NCBI RefSeq assembly: GCF_020991275.1
Contig: NZ_JAJLQY010000005.1
Span: forward strand, 124,001-188,000
Direction: 5' to 3'
Length of the DNA stretch: 64,000 nucleotides
From: Actinocorallia sp. API 0066
Lineage (GTDB): Bacteria > Actinomycetota > Actinomycetes > Streptosporangiales > Streptosporangiaceae
The notes beneath the pieces are model-generated. The model was not told the DNA's origin, did no database searches, and saw only the letters and a list, made by a program, of their open reading frames with translations. Shown here in pieces: positions 1 through 7,288 of the stretch (positions within the stretch are counted from its first letter, which is position 1; each line of letters starts with the position of its first letter). The position numbers were made by a program, and so were the translations under genes.

Positions 1-20
1 CGCGGTTCGTGCCCGTCCGG

Positions 21-740
21 TCAGGAGGAGGCCGGGAGGACCGCCCGCAGGCGCTCCTCCCGCAGGCGTCCCGCCCAACTGTCGTCGACCGGCTCCAAGC
101 GGCGCTTGACCGCCCAGCCGAGCAGCAGATCGGCGAGACCCGGGTTGCGGACCAAAGCGGGCCCGTGCATGTAGGTGCCGACGATGTGGCCCGCGTAAGC
201 GCCCTCGTAGCCGTCACCGTTGCCGATGCCGACCGCGACCCGCGCCAGCGGCTTCACGCTCGGGCCGAGCCGGGTGACGCCCTGGTGGTTCTCGAACCCG
301 GTGATCATCGGCACGCCGAGCGCCGGATCCACCTCGCCCGCGATCTCGCCGACGGCCCGGATCTCGCCCCGGCCGCTGCGGATGTCGAGCAGGCCGACAC
401 CCTGGACGGGCTGGCCCTCCTCGCCGCCGAACTCGTGACCGAGCAACTGGTAGCCCGCGCACACCGCGAACACCGCCGCGCCGAACTCGACGGCCTTGTG
501 CAGGCCGCCGTCCGCGCGCAGCCGCTGCGCCGCGAGGATCTGCGGCCGGTCCTCACCGCCGCCGAGCAGGTAGATGTCACCGTCCACGGGGACCGGCTCG
601 TCCGAGCGGACCCGCACCGTCCGGGGGATGATGCCGCGCAGCCGGGCCCGCCGCTCCAGGACGATGACGTTGCCGCCGTCACCGTAGGTGCTGAGCAGGT
701 CGGGGTAGATCCAGACGATCTTGATCTCTTCAGAGGGCAC
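21..740 (-). CDS. gatD: Lipid II isoglutaminyl synthase, glutamine amidotransferase subunit GatD
   Basis: This 239-residue class I glutamine amidotransferase should supply ammonia to MurT for amidation of the D-Glu alpha-carboxyl of lipid II. The sequence shows the nucleophile elbow AVCAGYQLLG with Cys94, the oxyanion region LLGGGEDRPQ at about 58-67, and a late His in GTYMHGPAL. Length and motifs match the GatD/CobB-CobQ-like family. The start overlaps the end of murT by 11 nt, so the two are translationally coupled in the usual murT-gatD order. The enzyme acts in the cytoplasm on membrane-bound lipid II. The assignment is firm from motifs plus partner gene. Confidence 0.95.
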   Translation of the reverse strand: MPSEEIKIVWIYPDLLSTYGDGGNVIVLERRARLRGIIPRTVRVRSDEPVPVDGDIYLLGGGEDRPQILAAQRLRADGGLHKAVEFGAAVFAVCAGYQLLGHEFGGEEGQPVQGVGLLDIRSGRGEIRAVGEIAGEVDPALGVPMITGFENHQGVTRLGPSVKPLARVAVGIGNGDGYEGAYAGHIVGTYMHGPALVRNPGLADLLLGWAVKRRLEPVDDSWAGRLREERLRAVLPASS

Positions 741-1962
741 GGCCGTACCTCGTTCGGATGTTCTGGAAGGCTGTGTAGTTGGCGATCACGTCGAGCTTGC
801 CGGGCGGCACCGCCAGGACCGCCTGCTCGATGTCGTCGACGACGCGGAAGTCGACCTCGGCGGCCTCCAGGCGGGTCGCGAGGTCGAGCCTGCGCTCACC
901 CGTCGCCCACACCGGACGGCCCTTGAGGACGCGGTAGTCGACGTCCCAGAGCCACGAGGTGTCACGGCCGTCGGGGCCCTGCGCGTTGATCGACAGCGCG
1001 ACCGGGCCCGGCGCGGGCTCCAGCACGTCGAACGCCTCCAGCCAGCCCGCCGGGTTCTTCGCCAGCAGCAGCCGGATGTCACGGCCCTGGAACTGGACCG
1101 TGGTGTACCGGCCCGCGACCGAGGCGACCCGGCCCAGCAGCGGCAGCGCCTGCTCCGGCGCGATCCCGAACAGGGCGACGACGGCCAGCGCCATCGCGCC
1201 GTTGGAGCGGTTGGCCCGGCCCGGGAGCTGGAGATCCAGGCCGTAGGTGTGGCCGCCGGGGGTCGTCACCCTGTCGCCGTGCAGGATCCAGTCCGGCTTC
1301 GGCCTGGCGAACGGGCACTGGCGGCACGCCCAGTGGCTTCCGTCGCGGTCGAGCGGCCCGCCGCACTCGGGACAGCACCAGGAGTCCTCCTTCCAGTGCT
1401 GGCCCACCGCGACCCAGGTGACCTTCCTGGCCGTCGAGGCGCCCCAGGTGACGAGCGGGTCGTCGCAGTTCGCCACGACGTGCGTGTCGGCGCCGTCCAG
1501 GGCCTTGCGCCACTTGCCGGCGAGCTGCCAGATCTCGCCCGCGCGGTCCATCTGGTCGCGGCTCAGGTTCATCAGGAGGACGATGTTGGCCTTCGTCTCG
1601 CTCAGGACCAGCGGCACGTACTTCTCGTCGCACTCCAGCACGCCGTACTGGGCGTCCGGCGCGGCGGCCAGCGCGCTGACGTGCCCGGTGGGCATGTTGG
1701 CGCCGAACGCGTTCGTGGCGACCTCGCCCAGGCCGCTCATCGCGCTCGCGATCAGCCTGGTCGTTGTGGTCTTGCCGTTGGTGGCGCTGACGAGGACGAG
1801 TTTGCGATCCGCGGACAGCCTGGTGAGGAGTTCGGGGTCGAGCTTCAGCCCGATCTTCCCGCCGATCACCGATCCGTCGCCTCGTCCGGCCAGCCGCGAC
1901 ATGCGCGAGGCGGTCCGCCCGAGGGCGACCGCCAGCTGCGACCGCAGCGGAAGATCACTCAT
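730..1962 (-). CDS. murT: Lipid II isoglutaminyl synthase, Mur ligase subunit MurT
   Basis: This is a 410-residue Mur-ligase-type ATPase. The P-loop TNGKT lies at residues 61-65. A four-Cys zinc ribbon (CCPECGG then CRQC) sits at roughly 200-225, the insertion typical of MurT. The C-terminal part carries the MurT-specific DUF1727 region. It activates the D-Glu carboxyl of lipid II with ATP so that ammonia from GatD can form D-isoglutamine, a step important for peptidoglycan cross-linking in Gram-positives. ATG at 1962 is preceded by a GAGAAG-like ribosome site. The gene is divergent from the zinc-ribbon gene at 2237. Confidence 0.95.
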   Translation of the reverse strand: MSDLPLRSQLAVALGRTASRMSRLAGRGDGSVIGGKIGLKLDPELLTRLSADRKLVLVSATNGKTTTTRLIASAMSGLGEVATNAFGANMPTGHVSALAAAPDAQYGVLECDEKYVPLVLSETKANIVLLMNLSRDQMDRAGEIWQLAGKWRKALDGADTHVVANCDDPLVTWGASTARKVTWVAVGQHWKEDSWCCPECGGPLDRDGSHWACRQCPFARPKPDWILHGDRVTTPGGHTYGLDLQLPGRANRSNGAMALAVVALFGIAPEQALPLLGRVASVAGRYTTVQFQGRDIRLLLAKNPAGWLEAFDVLEPAPGPVALSINAQGPDGRDTSWLWDVDYRVLKGRPVWATGERRLDLATRLEAAEVDFRVVDDIEQAVLAVPPGKLDVIANYTAFQNIRTRYGRAL

Positions 1963-2236
1963 CGCTTCTCTTTCCCCTATAAGCCCGACTCAGGCCGACT
2001 CTAGTGGCTGGCGCGGCCATTCCCGCCTCGTCGCGGGTAAACCGGCTACTCTCGCACGCTGGGTTACGGTACGACTACCGAAAGCGGCGCTGTGACCAAC
2101 GCCGCACCACGGCGCCAGCCGCAGCTAGACATGCACGCCAAATGCCACATGTGCCGAGGAATCTTCCTTGCGCCCCTACCGGAGTGGGGGACAGGGCAGA
2201 ATCACCGGGTAACGACGTGAAGAAGGGTTGAACGCC

Positions 2237-5200
2237 ATGCGGTGTCCGTCCTGCGCCCTGCAGGCGTCCGAAGGGCAGGCGTCGTGTGCCCGTTGTGGCA
2301 CCCCCCTTCCCGCCGCGTCGGACTCGTCCGCCCTCGCCGGCGCCTATGCCGCACCCACCAGCAGTACGGAGAAGACCATCCTCTTCGACCGCTGGCCCCC
2401 CATCCCCCCGGAGGGCGACCCCACCGTGACCACCTACGACGCCGCCGCCACCCCCCAGCCGCCGCGCCCCCCGTCCCACGACGTCCCCTCCTTCCCCCCT
2501 CCCCCGGCCCCCCAAGCCGCCGCTCCCCCCTCCCCCTTCCCGCCCGGAGCCGGTGCCCCCGGCGGCCCCTTCGGCCAGGGCGCACCGAGCGACCCCTACG
2601 GCTTCCCGGCGACCGGCGCGCAGAACACCCCGTTCACGCCTGGCGCGGGCGGCCCCTACGGCCAGGGCGGCGAGGCTGCCGGAGGAGGCGCGAGCGGCGC
2701 CCAGGGCGACGCCTTCGCACCCGGCGCGGGCAGCGGCCCCTTCGCACACAACACCCCGGGAACCCCCGGCGCCCCCTACGGATTCGCGGCGCCCGGCACA
2801 CAGGGCGACCCGTTCGCGCAGGGTGCCGACACCGGCGGCCACGACGAGGCCGTCGGCGCGGGCGGCGGCCAGTTCGGCCCCAGCGGCGACGTGTACGGCA
2901 GCGGCCCGACCGGAGCCCAGGACGACGCGTTCGGCGCGGCAGCGGGCGGCTCCTTCGGCGCCGGACCCGCCGGACCGGGCACGGGCACCGGCTCGTTCGG
3001 TGCCGTAGGCGACCCGTACGGCAACAGCGGCCACGACGAGGGGTGGGGCACGGGCGGCGGCCCCTTCGCTCACGGCACTTCGGGAACCCCCAGCGACCCC
3101 TACGGATTCCCCGCGCCCGGCACGCAGAACGGCGCGTTCACGCCGGGCACGGGCACCCCCTTCGGCCAGGGCGGCGGCGCCGGGGCCTACGGCGAGCCGA
3201 CCGGAGCAGGCGCGGGCGGCGGCCAGTTCGGCCCCGCCGACGGCAGCGGCCCGTTCGCCACCGGCGGCGACGTGTACGGCAGCGGCCCGGCCGGGGCACA
3301 CGACGACGCGTTCAGCACGGGCACGGGCACCGGCTCCTTCGGACACGGCAGCCCGGCAACACCCAGCGACCCCTTCGGCTTCCCGGCACCCGGCACCCAG
3401 GACAACCCGTTCACGCAGAGCGCGGGCAGCGGCCCCTTTGGTACTGGACCCACCGGAGCAGGCACGGGCAGCGTCCCACTCGGAACCGGAGGCCATGACC
3501 AGGCGTTCGAGACGAACGCGGGTAGCGGCCCCTTCGGTACCGCATCCGCCGAAACGAGCACAAACAGCGCATTCGGAGCCGGCGCCAACGCCTACGGCGA
3601 CAGCGGAACGCCCGACAACTCCTTCGGAGCGGGCACGAGCAGCGCGTTCGGGACGGGCGCGGGTAGCGGCCCCTTCGGAGCCGCGTCCGCCGAAACGGGC
3701 GCGAGCAGCACGTTCGGGGCCGGGGCCAACGCCTACGGCGACAACGCCAGCGGAGCGCCTGACGACTCCTTCGGAGCGGGTGCGAGCGGCGCGTTCAGGC
3801 CCGGGGGCAACGCCTACGGCGACAGCGCCAGTGGAGCGCCTGACGACTCGTTCGGAGCGGGTGCGAGCGGCGCGTTCGGGGCTGCGGGCGACGCCTACGG
3901 TGTCGGTACCGGCGGTGCGTCCGGCGACGTCTTCGGGGCGGGCACGGTCAATGGGCCGTTCGGGGCCGGGGGCGACGCGTACGGCAGCGGTGCGGCCGGG
4001 CGGCAGGACGAGGGGTTCGGGACGGGCGCCGGTAGCGGGCCGATCGGGGTCGGCGGGGGCGCGTCAGACGACGGGTTCGGACGCGGAGCGGGCGCTGGAT
4101 CGTTCGGCGCCGGACCGGCCGGGACGGGCGCGGGTGACATCCCGTTCGGCGCCGGAAGCGACGCGTACGGCGACAACGCGGCCGGATCGCGAGGCGACGG
4201 CTTCGCCACCGGTACGGGCGGCACCTCCTTCGGACAGGGCACTACGGGCACGCCCAGCGACCCCTACGGATTCCCCGCGACCGGCGCGCAGGACGACGCC
4301 TTCGGCGCGGCGCCGAGCGGCACCTCCTTCGGACAGAGCGCTACAGGCACGTCCAGCGACCCCTACGGGTTCCCGACGACCGGGGCTCAGGGCGACGCGT
4401 TCGGCGCGGGCGGGTCGTACGGGCCGGGCGGCGACGCCTACGGCGGCGGCGCGGCCGGGGCTCAGGACGACGCCTTCGGCGCGGGAGCGGGCGGCACCTC
4501 CTTCGGACAGAGCACTACAGGCACGCCCAGCGACCCCTACGGATTCCCCGCGACCGGCGCGCAAGACGACGCCTTCGGCGCGGGGGCGGGCGGCACCTCC
4601 TTCGGACAGAGCGCTGCGGGGGCGGCCAGCGACCCCTACGGATTTCCGGCGGCCGGGGCGCGGGACGACACGTTCGGTGCGGGCGGGTTGTACGGGCCGG
4701 GCGGCGGCGGCGCGGGCGGGGTGCAGGGCGACGCGTTCGGTGCTGGGGTGGGCGGCGGCTCCTTCGGGCAGGGCGCTGCGGGGGCGGCCAGCGATCCTTA
4801 CGGGTTCCCGGCGGGCGGGGTGCGGGATGACGCGTTCGGTGCGGGTGGGTTGTACGGGCCGGGCGGTGGCGGCGCGGGCGGGGTGCAGGGTGACGGGTTC
4901 GGTGCTGGGGTGGGGGGTGGCTCGTTTGGTGCGGACGGGGCGGGCAGGGCTCGGGACGACGGGTTCGGGCGGGGTGGCGGGGGGGTTGGGTCCGGGGCGG
5001 GTGGTGGCCGTGGGGAGACGTTCGGGGCGGGGCGGTATGACGGGGGGACGTTCGGGGTTGGGGTAGGGGCTTTGGGGGCGGGGGACTCCACGTTCGCGGT
5101 GCCTGCGGTGCCGCCGGTGCCGGCGGAGGATCCGGGGGAGGCCACGCAGTGGTGGACGCCGGCGATGGACGGGCCGTCCGGGGGGTCGCCGTTGCCGGGA

Positions 5201-6169
5201 TCGGACGTGGTGGCGCCGGTGCCGTCCGGCGGCGTGGTGCCGCCGGTGGCCGGGGGCGGGGTTCCGGAGAACAGGGGCGAGCCGGTCGTGCCGGACTCCT
5301 GGTTCGCGGAGCCGGTGGGGCAGGGGCAGCCGCAGCCGCAGCGGCGGGAGGAGGGGCCTCGGGCCCCGGTGGTGCAGCCGCTTTCGGCGCCGCCCTCGCA
5401 GGCGCAGATGGCGCCGTACGCGCCTCCGCCGCCGCCCGGACGGCAGTACGTGCCCGAGCAGCCGCAAGGCGGGTGGGCCGGGGCCGGGCGTGACGAGCGC
5501 CCGTTGTGGGACCCGGAGGGTCCGCTGCCGATGACGCGGTCACACCGGTCGTCGTCGGGGACGCCGACCAGGCGGGGGAACAAGCGGCTGCTCGCCGGGG
5601 TCGTCGCGCTCGTCGCCCTCGCCGTCGCCGCCGTCCTTTTTGTCGTGTTCGACGGGGACGACGAGAACACGACGGTCGGGCCGCAGAAGACGAACACGCC
5701 GGTCGCCGAGGGTGCGGCCGCCGATCCGGGCGCGGCGAAGCAGGCGAAACGCGTCAACGCGCTGCTGAACTCCAGCTCGCGCAGCCGCACCCAGCTGGGC
5801 GGCGCGCTGGAGAACGCGAAGAAGTGCAAGAAGCTGCCGGAGGCGATCGCGTCGATGCAGCAGATCGCGCAGCAGCGCCAGCAGCAGCTCCAGCGGGCCG
5901 AGACGATCAAGATCGGGAAGCTCGCGCAGTCCGGGAAGCTGAGGACGTCGCTCGTGCAGTCGATGCAGCTTTCGCTGGACGTGGACAACGCGTTCCTGGC
6001 GTGGGCGAACCGGCATCAGGGCTGCAAGGGGAACACCCCGACGGACGATCCGGACTACGCGCGCGGCAACGACCTGTCGGCGCAGGCGTCGAAGGCGAAG
6101 AGCCGGTTCCTGTCCGTGTGGAACAAGGTGGCGCCCGCGCACGGCCTGGCCCGCAGGCAGCACTTCTGA
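2237..6169 (+). CDS. Giant zinc-ribbon, FG-repeat, single-TM protein of unknown function
   Basis: About 1310 residues; function not recognised. Order: a four-Cys zinc ribbon at residues 1-25 (MRCPSC then CARCG); a short Pro-rich stretch; about 1000 residues of imperfect Gly/Ala/Phe/Tyr-rich repeats containing about 40 FG dipeptides and recurrent SDPYGFP, DDAFGA and SFGQ units; a basic linker; one membrane helix at about 1130-1155 (GVVALVALAVAAVLFVVF); and a C-terminal helical domain of about 150 residues with two Cys. The topology suggests the repeats are cytoplasmic and the C-terminal domain outside. That domain is related to the end of the next protein; both finish in a FLxxWNxxAxxHGL-like pattern. 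ATG 2237 is preferred over TTG 2228 because AAGAAGG lies about 9 nt upstream of the ATG and abuts the TTG. Codon use in the repeats becomes G-rich towards the 3' end, as expected of repeat expansion. Confidence 0.8.
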   Translation: MRCPSCALQASEGQASCARCGTPLPAASDSSALAGAYAAPTSSTEKTILFDRWPPIPPEGDPTVTTYDAAATPQPPRPPSHDVPSFPPPPAPQAAAPPSPFPPGAGAPGGPFGQGAPSDPYGFPATGAQNTPFTPGAGGPYGQGGEAAGGGASGAQGDAFAPGAGSGPFAHNTPGTPGAPYGFAAPGTQGDPFAQGADTGGHDEAVGAGGGQFGPSGDVYGSGPTGAQDDAFGAAAGGSFGAGPAGPGTGTGSFGAVGDPYGNSGHDEGWGTGGGPFAHGTSGTPSDPYGFPAPGTQNGAFTPGTGTPFGQGGGAGAYGEPTGAGAGGGQFGPADGSGPFATGGDVYGSGPAGAHDDAFSTGTGTGSFGHGSPATPSDPFGFPAPGTQDNPFTQSAGSGPFGTGPTGAGTGSVPLGTGGHDQAFETNAGSGPFGTASAETSTNSAFGAGANAYGDSGTPDNSFGAGTSSAFGTGAGSGPFGAASAETGASSTFGAGANAYGDNASGAPDDSFGAGASGAFRPGGNAYGDSASGAPDDSFGAGASGAFGAAGDAYGVGTGGASGDVFGAGTVNGPFGAGGDAYGSGAAGRQDEGFGTGAGSGPIGVGGGASDDGFGRGAGAGSFGAGPAGTGAGDIPFGAGSDAYGDNAAGSRGDGFATGTGGTSFGQGTTGTPSDPYGFPATGAQDDAFGAAPSGTSFGQSATGTSSDPYGFPTTGAQGDAFGAGGSYGPGGDAYGGGAAGAQDDAFGAGAGGTSFGQSTTGTPSDPYGFPATGAQDDAFGAGAGGTSFGQSAAGAASDPYGFPAAGARDDTFGAGGLYGPGGGGAGGVQGDAFGAGVGGGSFGQGAAGAASDPYGFPAGGVRDDAFGAGGLYGPGGGGAGGVQGDGFGAGVGGGSFGADGAGRARDDGFGRGGGGVGSGAGGGRGETFGAGRYDGGTFGVGVGALGAGDSTFAVPAVPPVPAEDPGEATQWWTPAMDGPSGGSPLPGSDVVAPVPSGGVVPPVAGGGVPENRGEPVVPDSWFAEPVGQGQPQPQRREEGPRAPVVQPLSAPPSQAQMAPYAPPPPPGRQYVPEQPQGGWAGAGRDERPLWDPEGPLPMTRSHRSSSGTPTRRGNKRLLAGVVALVALAVAAVLFVVFDGDDENTTVGPQKTNTPVAEGAAADPGAAKQAKRVNALLNSSSRSRTQLGGALENAKKCKKLPEAIASMQQIAQQRQQQLQRAETIKIGKLAQSGKLRTSLVQSMQLSLDVDNAFLAWANRHQGCKGNTPTDDPDYARGNDLSAQASKAKSRFLSVWNKVAPAHGLARRQHF
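2560..5070 (+). repeat. Coding tandem-like repeats, Gly/Phe/Tyr-rich
   Basis: This stretch encodes degenerate repeats of about 30-45 residues built from SDPYGFPATGAQDDAFGAG and SFGQ-type blocks. The copies between 4240 and 4900 are the most alike at DNA level, pointing to recent duplication or gene conversion. Such a region is prone to assembly collapse and copy-number variation between strains. Confidence 0.8.
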
Positions 6170-6269
6170 CACCCGGTGACGGGCAGGGGACGTTATGCCG
6201 GGCTCGCTCCCGCTAGTGTGAACTGCGACGTACGCCTGGGACAAGAACTCCCCCCTTGGAGAGCCCGCG

Positions 6270-7283
6270 ATGCAGTGTCCGGAATGCCGGAGCGAGACCC
6301 CCGGATCCCTCGGCCGGTGCACCCGTTGCGACGCGCCGCTCCCGCAGGCCGACGAGGCGCCCTGGACGCCTCAGGTCGTGGGCGACCAGTGGCCGCCGGA
6401 GCCGTGGCGTCCGGATCCGGCGGTGCGTTCGTCGTGGCGGCCGCCGGAGCCCGTCGAGGAGGAGCGGCAGTGGCCGCCCGAGCCGCAGGCGGCGCAGTGG
6501 CGGGAGCAGCAGCCGGAGCGCGCCCCGTGGCCGGGGCCGGAGCGGTCCGATCCGGGGTGGGGCGGCGCGGGCCGTCCCGAGGCGTGGGGCGGGCCGCCGC
6601 CGCAGCAGCCGGTGCCGCCGCAGGAGCCGCCGCACCGAAGCGGCCAGGAGAACTGGATCCCCGACGACGGCCCGAGCTGGCGCGGCCCGCTGCTGGCCGG
6701 GCTGGTCGCGGCGCTGCTCACCGGCGCCGTCGTGGTGGGCTATGTGTTCTGGAAGGGTTCTGACGATCCGGGCGATCTGTCCCTCAACGGCGGCCAGAGC
6801 ACCTCGCGCACGGACACCCCGGACGGCGCTGAGAAGCCCGAGGACGGCGGCGCGGCCCAGGGTGACGCCAAGACCCAGGCGGCGACCGTCGACGACCTCC
6901 TGGACGTGATGACCGACAGCAGGGCCAAGCTCGCCACGATCACGTACACGTGCGCGAACAAGGACGCCGACATCGAGACGTTCTCGAACGCGATCGAGGA
7001 GCGTGAGGGCCAGCTCGGGGAGGCGGCCGACCTGGACCTGTCGGCGCTGCCGAAGGGCGCCGAGGTGAAGGCGGCGCTGCAAGGCGCGCTCCAGGCTTCG
7101 ATCGACTCCAACAAGGAGGCGCTCGCGTTCCTGAAGGACGAGGACGGCTGTGACGGCGACGCCGGCACCCGGCTGAAGGACGCCACCGACAGGGCGACGG
7201 CCACCAAGCGCACCTTCCTCGACCTGTGGAACCCGATAGCCGAGGAGCACGGGCTGTCCGCCCGCACGCGGGACAAGATCTGA
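6270..7283 (+). CDS. Zinc-ribbon single-TM protein, short paralogue of the upstream giant protein
   Basis: The 337-residue protein has the same plan as its upstream neighbour: an N-terminal zinc ribbon (CPEC then CTRC), a Pro/Glu/Trp-rich cytoplasmic linker of about 120 residues, one membrane helix near residues 137-160 (AGLVAALLTGAVVVGYVFW), and an extracytoplasmic domain of about 150 residues with two Cys, probably disulfide-bonded. The C-terminal domains of the pair align over their length. This copy lacks the FG repeats, so the repeat tract is dispensable to the fold. It is followed 5 nt later by the HerA-like ATPase gene, which implies an operon. Function unknown. Confidence 0.8.
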   Translation: MQCPECRSETPGSLGRCTRCDAPLPQADEAPWTPQVVGDQWPPEPWRPDPAVRSSWRPPEPVEEERQWPPEPQAAQWREQQPERAPWPGPERSDPGWGGAGRPEAWGGPPPQQPVPPQEPPHRSGQENWIPDDGPSWRGPLLAGLVAALLTGAVVVGYVFWKGSDDPGDLSLNGGQSTSRTDTPDGAEKPEDGGAAQGDAKTQAATVDDLLDVMTDSRAKLATITYTCANKDADIETFSNAIEEREGQLGEAADLDLSALPKGAEVKAALQGALQASIDSNKEALAFLKDEDGCDGDAGTRLKDATDRATATKRTFLDLWNPIAEEHGLSARTRDKI

Positions 7284-7288
7284 CGCCG

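Noticed and set aside
3438-5066. Other-frame long frames within the FG-repeat gene
   Set aside because: Arg/Ala-rich translations with no domain, produced by GC-rich repeats; frame of the zinc-ribbon protein is the coding one.
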